A DNA stretch of 30,086 nucleotides, taken from NCBI GenBank assembly GCA_900544265.1, contig UQUQ01000025.1, forward strand, positions 1 through 30,086. The letters run 5' to 3'. Below, piece by piece: positions 1-7,195 of the stretch. How positions within the stretch are numbered: position 1 is the first letter of the stretch; every line of letters starts with the position of its first letter. This stretch comes from an uncultured Alistipes sp. GTDB lineage: Bacteria > Bacteroidota > Bacteroidia > Bacteroidales > Rikenellaceae. Under the pieces are notes generated by a model. The model saw nothing but the letters and a program-made list of their open reading frames with translations, did no database searches and had not been told where the DNA came from. Both the position numbers and the translations under genes were made by a program.

Positions 1-456
1 TACGGCGAGTTCTTCCTGCCGGACAACCTGCCCGACACGCAGGAGCTGATCTTCATCGGCGGCGGCGCCGGCATGGCCCCGATGCGCAGCCACCTGATGC
101 ACCTGTTCAAGACCGAGAAGACGAAGCGTCCCGTATCGTTCTGGTACGGTGCCCGTGCGCTGAAGGAGGCTCCCTACGTGCACGAGTTCCGCGAGATCGA
201 AAAGGAGTTCCCCAACTTCTCGTTCCACCTCGCACTGGACCGTCCCGATCCGGAGGCCGATGCCGCCGGCGAGAAGTACACACCGGGCTTCGTGCACAAC
301 GTGCTCTACGAGAACTACCTGAAGCACCATCAGGCACCCGAGGACTGCATCTACCTCATGTGCGGACCTCCGATGATGATCGCCTCGGTGGTCAAGATGC
401 TCGATTCGCTCGGCGTGCCGCCCGAAAACATCCTCTACGACAACTTCGGATCGTAG
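1..456 (+). CDS. nqrF: Na+-translocating NADH:quinone reductase subunit F, C-terminal part
   Basis: The reading frame is open from the first base, so the N-terminal part (membrane anchor, 2Fe-2S domain and most of the FAD domain) lies outside the window. The 151 residues present are the ferredoxin-reductase-type NADH-binding lobe. A glycine-rich motif, [12 protein letters not shown], sits near residue 21, the nucleotide-binding CGPPMM motif lies about 30 residues from the end, and the tail reads DNFGS, as is typical of NqrF. In this family, NqrF takes electrons from NADH into the six-subunit Nqr complex, which pumps Na+ out of the cell. NqrF is usually the last gene of the nqrABCDEF operon, and the strong terminator at 504-536 agrees with this. 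The family call is near certain. Confidence 0.95.
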   Translation, partial: YGEFFLPDNLPDTQELIFIGGGAGMAPMRSHLMHLFKTEKTKRPVSFWYGARALKEAPYVHEFREIEKEFPNFSFHLALDRPDPEADAAGEKYTPGFVHNVLYENYLKHHQAPEDCIYLMCGPPMMIASVVKMLDSLGVPPENILYDNFGS

Positions 457-503
457 TTCCCTGTCGGGAACGTCCCTTCCGGCCGTTGTCGGTCGCCCAG
501 GTC

Positions 504-536
504 GGGGCTCCGGATTCCGGAGCCCCGGCTTTTTTT
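504..536 (+). terminator. Rho-independent terminator after nqrF
   Basis: A perfect 10-bp GC-rich stem (504-513 with 517-526) closes a 3-base loop and is followed by a seven-T run at 530-536. It sits 48 bases after the nqrF stop and before hppA, so it should end the nqr operon. Confidence 0.88.
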
Positions 537-589
537 CTCCCGGGGTCTCTTTTTCCCGGCTTCGGTGAGTCGTATTGCGGGATTTTTCC

Positions 590-597
590 TATCTTTA
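590..597 (+). promoter_or_regulatory. Weak candidate -7 box for hppA
   Basis: TATCTTTA differs by one base from the Bacteroidetes TAnnTTTG box and would give a leader of about 25 bases before the ATG at 629. The nearest TTG (575-577) is too close to serve as a -33 element. Support is weak. Confidence 0.4.
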
Positions 598-628
598 TGT
601 CCACGTTTCCAATCTAAATTATTGCCAA

Positions 629-2848
629 ATGACGAACACTCCGATGATTTTCTGGGTCGTACCCGTCGCTTCCGTTATCGCGCTGGTCTTTGCCTGGGCC
701 TTCTACCGCCTGATGAAGCGCGAGGACGAGGGTACGCCGCGCATGCGCGAGATCGCCGCGCACGTGCGCATGGGTGCCATGGCCTACCTGCGGCAGCAGT
801 ACAAGGTTGTGGGGCTCGTATTCGTGGTTCTGGCGCTCTTCTTCGCCTACCTGGCCTACGGGGCGGGCGTGCAGAACGAATGGGTGCCCTTCGCCTTCCT
901 TACGGGCGGATTCTTCTCGGGCCTGGCCGGCTACTTCGGCATGAAGACCGCGACCTACGCCTCGGCCCGCACGGCCAATGCCGCGCGGCAGTCGCTCGAC
1001 CGCGGCCTGAAGGTCGCCTTCCGCAGCGGCGCCGTGATGGGCCTTGTGGTCGTGGGGCTCGGCCTGCTCGACATCTCGTTCTGGTATGTGATCCTGAACC
1101 ACTTTGTTGAGGCGACGGGCCCGCAGAAGCTCGTGGTCATCACCACGACGATGCTGACCTTCGGCATGGGCGCCTCGACGCAGGCGCTCTTCGCGCGTGT
1201 CGGCGGCGGTATCTACACGAAGGCGGCCGACGTGGGCGCCGACCTCGTGGGCAAGGTCGAGGCCGGCATCCCGGAGGACGACCCGCGCAACCCGGCGACC
1301 ATCGCCGACAACGTGGGCGACAACGTGGGCGACGTGGCCGGCATGGGCGCCGACCTCTACGAGAGCTACTGCGGTTCGGTGCTGGCGACGGCGGCCCTCG
1401 GTGCCGCGGCCTTCGCCTCCGTGGGCAGCGAGGCGATGCAGCTCAAGGCCGTGCTGGCGCCGATGCTGATCGCCGCCGTGGGCATCGTCCTCTCGATCTT
1501 CGGCATCTTCCTCGTGCGCACGAAGGAGGGGGCCTCGATGCGGGAGCTGCTGCGCTCGCTCGGGCGCGGCGTGAATGTCAGCTCGGCGCTCATCGCCGTG
1601 GCGACGTTCGGCATCCTCTACCTGCTCGACATCGAGAACTGGGTCGGCCTCTCGTGCTCGGTCATCACGGGCCTCGTGGCCGGCATCATCATCGGCCAGG
1701 CAACCGAATACTACACGTCGCACTCCTACAAGCCGACGCAGAAGATCGCCGGCAGCGCGCAGACGGGTCCCGCCACGGTCATCATCGCCGGCGTGGGCTC
1801 GGGTATGATCTCGACGGCGATTCCCGTCGTGACGATCGGCGTGGCGATCATCGTGGCCTACCTCTGCGCCATCGGCTTCGACATGGAGCAGATGCTCTCG
1901 CCGCAGAACATGTCGATGGGCCTCTACGGCATCGGCATCGCGGCCGTGGGCATGCTCTCGACGCTGGGCATCACGCTGGCGACCGACGCCTACGGACCCA
2001 TCGCCGACAATGCGGGCGGCAATGCCGAGATGAGCGGCCTGGGTGCCGAGGTGCGCAAGCGTACCGACGCGCTCGATGCGCTGGGCAACACGACGGCGGC
2101 CACGGGCAAGGGCTTTGCCATCGGATCGGCGGCCCTGACGGCGCTGGCGCTGCTGGCCTCCTATATCGAGGAGATCCGCATCGGCCTGCTGCACAATGGC
2201 ATCGAGGTGCTCATGATGCCGAACGGCACGGAGCAGCTCGTGCAGAGCGCCTCGATCCTCGACTTCATGGAGTATTACCGCATCTCGCTGATGAACCCCA
2301 CGGTGCTCATCGGTCTCTTCATCGGCGCGATGATGTCGTTCCTCTTCTGCGGCCTGACGATGAATGCCGTGGGCCGCGCCGCCGAGAGCATGGTGCAGGA
2401 GGTGCGGCGTCAGTTCCGCGAGATCAAAGGCATCCTCACGGGCGAGGGTACGCCCGACTATGCGCGCTGCGTGGCCATCTCGACGCGCGGGGCGCAGCGT
2501 GAGATGCTCTTCCCGAGTCTGCTGGCGATCATCGTGCCGGTGGTCGTGGGCCTTGTCTTCGGCGTGGCGGGCGTCATGGGCCTGCTTGTCGGCGGCCTGA
2601 GCTCGGGCTTCGTGCTGGCGGTCTTCATGGCCAATGCCGGCGGTGCGTGGGACAACGCCAAGAAGATGATCGAGGAGGGACACTACGGCGGCAAGGGCTC
2701 CGAGTGCCACAAGGCAACGGTCGTGGGCGACACGGTGGGCGATCCGTTCAAGGATACGTCGGGCCCGTCGCTCAACATCCTCGTCAAGCTCATGTCGATG
2801 GTCGCCATCGTCATGGCGGGTCTGACCGTGGTCTTCCACCTCTTCTGA
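629..2848 (+). CDS. hppA: K+-dependent, probably Na+-translocating, membrane pyrophosphatase
   Basis: This 739-residue protein is a full-length, multi-span membrane pyrophosphatase. Such enzymes hydrolyse cytoplasmic PPi to pump cations across the inner membrane. The substrate-binding motif DVGADLVGKVE is at residues 201-211, and the other conserved acidic loops (NVGDNVGDVAG, ADNAGGNAEM, GDTVGDPFKDTSGP) are intact. GNTTAATGKG at 486-495 has Ala at the position that is Lys in K+-independent enzymes, so it should need K+. The sequence DLYESY puts a Glu (about E245) where Na+-type enzymes such as that of Thermotoga maritima carry it. Plant H+ enzymes have it about one helical turn later (SYAES). 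I infer Na+ or mixed Na+/H+ transport, as reported for Bacteroides vulgatus. The start at 629 is preferred over an upstream in-frame ATG at 575, because the hydrophobic N-terminus begins at MTNTPMIFW and a possible -7 box lies in between. Confidence 0.96.
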   Translation: MTNTPMIFWVVPVASVIALVFAWAFYRLMKREDEGTPRMREIAAHVRMGAMAYLRQQYKVVGLVFVVLALFFAYLAYGAGVQNEWVPFAFLTGGFFSGLAGYFGMKTATYASARTANAARQSLDRGLKVAFRSGAVMGLVVVGLGLLDISFWYVILNHFVEATGPQKLVVITTTMLTFGMGASTQALFARVGGGIYTKAADVGADLVGKVEAGIPEDDPRNPATIADNVGDNVGDVAGMGADLYESYCGSVLATAALGAAAFASVGSEAMQLKAVLAPMLIAAVGIVLSIFGIFLVRTKEGASMRELLRSLGRGVNVSSALIAVATFGILYLLDIENWVGLSCSVITGLVAGIIIGQATEYYTSHSYKPTQKIAGSAQTGPATVIIAGVGSGMISTAIPVVTIGVAIIVAYLCAIGFDMEQMLSPQNMSMGLYGIGIAAVGMLSTLGITLATDAYGPIADNAGGNAEMSGLGAEVRKRTDALDALGNTTAATGKGFAIGSAALTALALLASYIEEIRIGLLHNGIEVLMMPNGTEQLVQSASILDFMEYYRISLMNPTVLIGLFIGAMMSFLFCGLTMNAVGRAAESMVQEVRRQFREIKGILTGEGTPDYARCVAISTRGAQREMLFPSLLAIIVPVVVGLVFGVAGVMGLLVGGLSSGFVLAVFMANAGGAWDNAKKMIEEGHYGGKGSECHKATVVGDTVGDPFKDTSGPSLNILVKLMSMVAIVMAGLTVVFHLF

Positions 2849-2871
2849 TGGTCGACTCAACAGGAATTCTC

Positions 2872-2901
2872 GGGCCTCTCCTTCGGGACGGGGCCCTTTT
2901 T
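2872..2901 (+). terminator. Imperfect terminator after hppA
   Basis: GGGCC (2872-2876) pairs with GGCCC (2892-2896), and TCC pairs with GGA around a TTCG tetraloop with a small internal mismatch. Five T residues follow (2897-2901). It lies 23 bases after the hppA stop. Confidence 0.55.
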
Positions 2902-2934
2902 GGAAAATCATGTCGAACCGAACTTTCTGAATCC

Positions 2935-5163
2935 ATGCGAAAGATTCTATTGCCGCTGCTGTTGCTGGGCGTCTCGTGCGGCAGCGATGTCGTGTACCGC
3001 ACCGCAAGCTACGAGCTGCTGCGTGACGGGGTGACGCAGGCCCAATATACGGCCCGCGTGCTCTCCGATACGGAGATCGTCTCCGACTTTATGGGTGCCG
3101 CGCCGGGCGCCGACAGCGTTGCCGAACAGCGCTGGCGGCTCGGGACCGATATTTCGGCCTATCCCCGGCTGAGCGGGGGCCTGCCCGTCGAACGGGCCAT
3201 GTACAACCTTTCGCTCGACGAGGTGAACCGCGCCGTCGAGCCCGATTCGACGCTCCGCACCGGCCGGAACTGGAGCGGCGTGTGGACGCGCGACGTGAGC
3301 TACAGCATCCTGCTGGCCATGGCGCACGTGCAGCCCGAGGTGGCGAAAAAGAGCCTGATGCGCAAGGTCGACCCTCTGGGCCGCATCGTGCAGGATACGG
3401 GTACGGGCGGCGCCTGGCCCGTCTCGTCGGACCGCATGATCTGGGCCGTGGCGGCCTACGAGGTCTACAAGGTCACGGGCGACGAGGCGTGGCTCGATAC
3501 GGTCTGGCCCGTGATCCGCCGTTCGGTGGAGGACGACATGCGGGTGGTCTACGATCCCGTCACGCAGCTCGTGCGCGGCGAGAGCTCCTTCCTCGACTGG
3601 CGCGAGCAGGAGTATCCGCGCTGGATGCAGCCGGCGGACATCTATGCCAGCGAGAACCTCGGGACCTGCGCCGTACACTGCCGCGCCTGCGAGGTGCTTG
3701 CCGAGATTGCGGCCCGGCGGGGTGAGGCGGAGCTCGCCGCAAGGTATGCCCGCCATGCCGGACTGCTGCGTGAAGGGATCAACGCCCGGCTCTGGATCGA
3801 GGAGCGGGGCTACTACGGGCAGTTCCTCTACGGCCGCGACACGCTGCTGCTGTCGCCCCGCAGCGAGACGCTCGGCGAGGCGCTCTGCATCCTGTGGGAC
3901 ATCGCCCCGGCCGAGCGTGCGGCGCGCGTCGTCGAGCAGGTCCCGTCGCTCGATTTCGGCACGCCTTGTTTCTTCCCGAGCATTCCCGACGTGCCGCCCT
4001 ACCACAACGATGCCGTGTGGCCCTTCGTGCAGGCCTACTGGACGCTGGCGGCGGCCCGCACGGGCAACGAGCCCAACGTCCTCCACGGCATCGGCGCCAT
4101 CTGGCGGGCCGGGCTGCTCTTCCTGACCAATCAGGAGAACTTTGTCAGCTGGTCCGGCGACCGCTACGGCACGCAGATCAACTCGGCGAACATGCTGTGG
4201 AGCCTTTCGGGCAACCTCGCCCTTACATACCGCCTGCTTTTCGGGCTCGACTTCGAGGCCGACGGGCTGCGCTTCGCCCCCTTCGTCCCCGAGGCGCTCG
4301 ATGCCCCGCGGCGCCTGGAGAATTTCCGCTACCGCGAGGCACTGCTCGACATCTCGCTGTCGGGCTGGGGTAACCGCATCGCCTCGTTCCGCGTGGACGG
4401 CGTCGAGCAGGAGCCCTTCCTGGCGGATACCCTCCGCGGACGGCACGCCGTTGAGATCCGCCTGGCTTCGGAGCCGCTGCCCGCAGGCCGGATCAACCTG
4501 ACCGCGAACCGCTGCTCGCCCCGCACTCCCGAGGCGGACTTCGGCGTGGACCGTCTGCTCTGGGAGCCCGAGCAGGGCTGCACCTACCGCATCTACCGCG
4601 ACGGGACGCCTGTCGGCGAGACCTCCGACGTCGTCTTCCCGCTGCCCGACGACGAGACCGGGAGCTGGCAGGTGACGGCCCTTTCGGCCGACGGGGTCGA
4701 GTCGTTCGCCAGCGAGCCCGTTGCGAGCTACCGCACGACGCGGTTGTACGAGGCGGAGGAGTATGCCCCGGCCGCCGCATATCCCTACAGCGGATACTCG
4801 GGCCGCGGGTTTGTCGAGATCGCCCGGACGGTCAACCGGCGGATCGAGATTCCGATCCGGATCGGGGAGCCGGGAGAGTATGTCCTCGCGTGGCGCTATG
4901 CCAACGGCAACGGCTCGGTGGAGACGCACAACCGCTGTGCGCTGCGCACGATGCGTGTGGACGGTGCGCATGCCCGCTGCGTGGTCTTTCCGCAGCGCGG
5001 CGAAGGGGCCTGGGACGAATGGGGCCTGACCAACCGTGTCCGCATCGCCCTCACGCCGGGCCGTCATGTCGTGACGCTGGAGTTCTGCCCGTGGAACGAG
5101 AACATGCACATGGAGGTCAACCAGGCGATGGTGGACTGTCTGGTGGTCTCGCGCGCCGACTGA
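2935..5163 (+). CDS. Lipoprotein (alpha/alpha)6 glycoside hydrolase with C-terminal CBM35-like domain
   Basis: The 742-residue protein starts with a short lipoprotein signal (hydrophobic LLPLLLLGVS, then Cys15), so it should be anchored in the outer membrane or periplasm. Residues about 80-500 resemble the six-hairpin barrel of glycogen-debranching/GH63/GH37-like enzymes. Visible motifs are NWSGVWTRD near 112-120, FLDWRE near 219-224 and YHNDAVWPF at 356-364. A beta-sandwich or Ig-like stretch follows (about 530-600), then a domain beginning LYEAEEY at 604, which is the typical opening of CBM35/CBM6 carbohydrate-binding modules. I cannot assign the catalytic acid or the substrate. The start is chosen for its signal peptide; the reading frame extends upstream into the hppA shadow, but that part is not protein-like. 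No SusC/SusD pair or sugar transporter is adjacent, so this gene stands alone. A role in trimming alpha-linked glucans or mannans is inference. Confidence 0.8.
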   Translation: MRKILLPLLLLGVSCGSDVVYRTASYELLRDGVTQAQYTARVLSDTEIVSDFMGAAPGADSVAEQRWRLGTDISAYPRLSGGLPVERAMYNLSLDEVNRAVEPDSTLRTGRNWSGVWTRDVSYSILLAMAHVQPEVAKKSLMRKVDPLGRIVQDTGTGGAWPVSSDRMIWAVAAYEVYKVTGDEAWLDTVWPVIRRSVEDDMRVVYDPVTQLVRGESSFLDWREQEYPRWMQPADIYASENLGTCAVHCRACEVLAEIAARRGEAELAARYARHAGLLREGINARLWIEERGYYGQFLYGRDTLLLSPRSETLGEALCILWDIAPAERAARVVEQVPSLDFGTPCFFPSIPDVPPYHNDAVWPFVQAYWTLAAARTGNEPNVLHGIGAIWRAGLLFLTNQENFVSWSGDRYGTQINSANMLWSLSGNLALTYRLLFGLDFEADGLRFAPFVPEALDAPRRLENFRYREALLDISLSGWGNRIASFRVDGVEQEPFLADTLRGRHAVEIRLASEPLPAGRINLTANRCSPRTPEADFGVDRLLWEPEQGCTYRIYRDGTPVGETSDVVFPLPDDETGSWQVTALSADGVESFASEPVASYRTTRLYEAEEYAPAAAYPYSGYSGRGFVEIARTVNRRIEIPIRIGEPGEYVLAWRYANGNGSVETHNRCALRTMRVDGAHARCVVFPQRGEGAWDEWGLTNRVRIALTPGRHVVTLEFCPWNENMHMEVNQAMVDCLVVSRAD

Positions 5164-5178
5164 TTCTCCGGCCGGAGA

Positions 5179-5211
5179 GCGGGAGGTCCGGAACGGCGCC
5201 GGACCTCCCGC
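5179..5211 (+). terminator. Long perfect inverted repeat, terminator-like
   Basis: A perfect 13-bp stem (5179-5191 with 5199-5211) has a 7-base loop and lies 16 bases after the glycosidase stop. No T run follows directly; a seven-T run appears only at 5239-5245, within CCGGC-T7-GCCGG. It may end the upstream transcript or stabilise its 3' end. Confidence 0.55.
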
Positions 5212-5279
5212 GTCGTATCCGGGCGGAAGGCGACCGGCTTTTTTTGCCGGCGCACCGAAGAAATGTCGGGCGAAAAGCC

Positions 5280-5287
5280 TATCTTTG
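5280..5287 (+). promoter_or_regulatory. -7 box TATCTTTG directly before a start codon
   Basis: This is an exact match to TAnnTTTG, ending only four bases before the ATG at 5292. No TTG-type -33 element is seen at the usual distance. The transcript would start at or next to the ATG, giving a leaderless or nearly leaderless mRNA. Confidence 0.7.
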
Positions 5288-5291
5288 CCGC

Positions 5292-5879
5292 ATGAAAAAT
5301 ATCGTTTTCGACCTCGGCGGCGTCCTTTTCGCCCGCGACAAGCACAAGTGTACACCCGAATTCATCGACTTCTTCCGCTTCATCCGCACCGACCCGATGC
5401 CGGACTTCTGGGTCGAGTACGACCGCGGCACGCTGACGCTCGATCAGGTGGTCGACGCCCTGTGTGCCCTGCACGGCTGCACGCCCGAGGTGGCTCGGGC
5501 CTACCTGCGGGAGGCGATCGACCGGCAGGAACCCGTGCGGGCGACCGAGCGGCTCGTCGGCGAGCTGAAGCGGGCGGGGTACCGTCTCTACGTGCTGTCG
5601 AACATGTCGCGCGAGTTCATCGACTTCCTGCGGCGCGCCGACGTCTACGCGCTCTTCGACGGCGAGGTTGTCTCGTGCGAGGAGGGTACGGTCAAGCCCG
5701 AGCCACGCATCTACCGCATCCTGTTAGACCGCTACGGGCTCGATCCGGCCCAGACGCTCTTCATCGACGACCGTGCGGCCAACATCGCCGCGGCACGCGA
5801 GGCCGGCATCGACGGCTTCCTGTTCGATCCGCACGATCCCGAGGCTTCGTGCGAAGCGCTGCGGCAGCGCCTGCTCTGA
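5292..5879 (+). CDS. HAD-superfamily hydrolase, YihX-like (subfamily IA)
   Basis: A 195-residue soluble protein with all four HAD motifs: FDLGGVL at the N-terminus (Asp6 nucleophile, with the second Asp replaced by Gly as in many YihX/epoxide-hydrolase-like members), LSNMS in the middle, VKPEPRIY supplying the Lys, and FIDDRAANI for Mg2+. An alpha-helical cap lies between motifs I and II. Relatives are small-molecule phosphatases, for example acting on sugar or nucleotide monophosphates. The substrate cannot be read from the sequence. The start is fixed by the -7 box four bases upstream. It is followed after 110 bases by the AI-2E family gene on the same strand, which may be co-transcribed. 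Confidence 0.9.
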   Translation: MKNIVFDLGGVLFARDKHKCTPEFIDFFRFIRTDPMPDFWVEYDRGTLTLDQVVDALCALHGCTPEVARAYLREAIDRQEPVRATERLVGELKRAGYRLYVLSNMSREFIDFLRRADVYALFDGEVVSCEEGTVKPEPRIYRILLDRYGLDPAQTLFIDDRAANIAAAREAGIDGFLFDPHDPEASCEALRQRLL

Positions 5880-5989
5880 CGCCGCACGTGCCGTGCGGGC
5901 CCACGCTGCCCGGCGGCCGTCTGCCCTTTTTCCGCCTTCATGTGGTGCGGCATCCGTTCGCGGCACGCTCCTTGCGCTGCTGGCGGCGT

Positions 5990-7063
5990 ATGGCTTCGAT
6001 CCGTGAACGATACTGGCGCTATTCGCTCGTCGCCCTCATCCTCGGCATGGGGGTGACGGTCTTCATCGAGCTGATTCCCTTTCTGGGCGGCCTGCTGGGC
6101 GCCGCGACGATCTACGTCCTGCTGCGCGGGCAGATGATCCGACTCACCGAACACCGCCGCTGGCGCCGCGGTCCGGCGGCCTGGCTGCTGCTGGGCGAGG
6201 CCGTCCTCTGCTTCCTTATCCCGATCAGCGGCATCGTGTGGCTCGTCGTCAGCAAGGTGCAGGACGTGACGCTCGACCCGCAATCGCTCATCGCCTCGGT
6301 CCGGGATGTCACGCGCGTGATCCGCGTCCGGACGGGCTACGACCTCTGGCAGGAGAGCAACCTGCGCGAGATCCTGGCCTACCTGCCGAAGCTGGGGCAG
6401 CAGCTCGTCGAGGCGATCGGCAGCTTCGCCGTCAATGTCGTCGTGCTGCTCTTCGTGCTCTACTTCCTGCTCGTCGGCGGCTGCCGCATGGAGGCCTATG
6501 TTCGCGAAATGCTCCCCTTCAACCGCAGCGAGGGCGGCGACGTGCTGCGCGAAATCCACCGCATCGTTCGCTCGAACGCCATCGTCATCCCGCTGCTGGC
6601 CGTGGGGCAGGGGTTCGTCGCCTGGGTGGGCTACGTGATCTTCGGCGTGCACGGGACGCTGTTATGGGGCGTGCTGACGGGCTTCGCCACGGTGATCCCG
6701 ATCGTCGGCACGGCGCTCGTGTGGGTGCCCCTGGCCCTCTACATGGGGCTGGCCGGGCAGTGGGGACAGGCTGTCGGGCTGCTGCTCTACGGCGTGCTGG
6801 TCGTCGCGCAGGTCGACAACATCCTGCGCATGGTCCTGCAGAAGAAGCTCGACAACACGCATCCGCTCGTCACGATCTTCGGCGTCATCATCGGACTGTC
6901 GCTTTTCGGCTTCATGGGGGTGATCTTCGGGCCCCTCCTGCTGGCGATGTTCGTCTTCTGCGTCGATCTCTTCAAGCGCAAGTACCTCGACCGCCCCGCC
7001 CGCCGCAGGAGCCCCGACGCGGAGGCCGACGCCGGACATCGGTCGCCCCGTGACGGCTTTTGA
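5990..7063 (+). CDS. AI-2E family transporter (PerM/YdiK-like membrane protein)
   Basis: A 357-residue integral membrane protein. A helical pair at residues about 10-45 (SLVALILGMG to IYVLLRGQM) is followed by a third span, a long soluble segment (about 80-145), a fourth span (VNVVVLLFVLYFLLVGG), and a C-terminal block of three to four spans. That block contains the family signature region, PLVTIFGVIIGLSLFGFMG then FGPLLLA. Members export small molecules or ions; some were linked to autoinducer-2 efflux and others to Na+(Li+)/H+ antiport. The substrate here is unknown. The start MASIRERYW is the first Met in this frame after the preceding gene, and it gives the short N-terminus usual in Bacteroidetes homologues. 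Confidence 0.88.
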   Translation: MASIRERYWRYSLVALILGMGVTVFIELIPFLGGLLGAATIYVLLRGQMIRLTEHRRWRRGPAAWLLLGEAVLCFLIPISGIVWLVVSKVQDVTLDPQSLIASVRDVTRVIRVRTGYDLWQESNLREILAYLPKLGQQLVEAIGSFAVNVVVLLFVLYFLLVGGCRMEAYVREMLPFNRSEGGDVLREIHRIVRSNAIVIPLLAVGQGFVAWVGYVIFGVHGTLLWGVLTGFATVIPIVGTALVWVPLALYMGLAGQWGQAVGLLLYGVLVVAQVDNILRMVLQKKLDNTHPLVTIFGVIIGLSLFGFMGVIFGPLLLAMFVFCVDLFKRKYLDRPARRRSPDAEADAGHRSPRDGF

Positions 7064-7092
7064 TTTACGGAAAGTAAGTTGCGGTGATGAAT

Positions 7093-7114
7093 TTTTGCAA
7101 ATTTTTTTGCAAAA
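7093..7114. repeat. AT-rich inverted repeat upstream of the carboxyltransferase promoter
   Basis: TTTTGCAAA (7093-7101) and TTTGCAAAA (7106-7114) are exact inverted copies with four T residues between. It lies 30 bases after the AI-2E gene stop and just ahead of the -33 element of the next promoter. It could be a weak terminator or an operator; the sequence does not decide. Confidence 0.4.
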
Positions 7115-7117
7115 TTG

Positions 7118-7146
7118 TTGGAAATCCGAATTGTTTATTATCTTTG
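7118..7146 (+). promoter_or_regulatory. Bacteroidetes-type promoter of the carboxyltransferase gene
   Basis: TTG at 7118-7120 is followed after 18 bases by TATCTTTG (7139-7146), an exact TAnnTTTG box. The predicted leader of about 45 bases is AT-rich and lacks a clear Shine-Dalgarno sequence. Confidence 0.8.
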
Positions 7147-7195
7147 TTATCGGAATAACAGTAACGCAGGTAAAACCCTTTAATTTCCTAATACA

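Noticed and set aside
614..3007. A long open frame on the minus strand opposite hppA.
   Set aside because: Its product is rich in His, Arg and Asp with no known fold. It mirrors the codon pattern of the strong plus-strand gene, as is common in GC-rich DNA.
2947..5355. A long open frame on the minus strand opposite the glycosidase.
   Set aside because: Low-complexity Arg/Ala/Gly-rich sequence; it crosses the HAD promoter and the inverted repeat at 5179-5211, and the plus strand encodes a clear protein.
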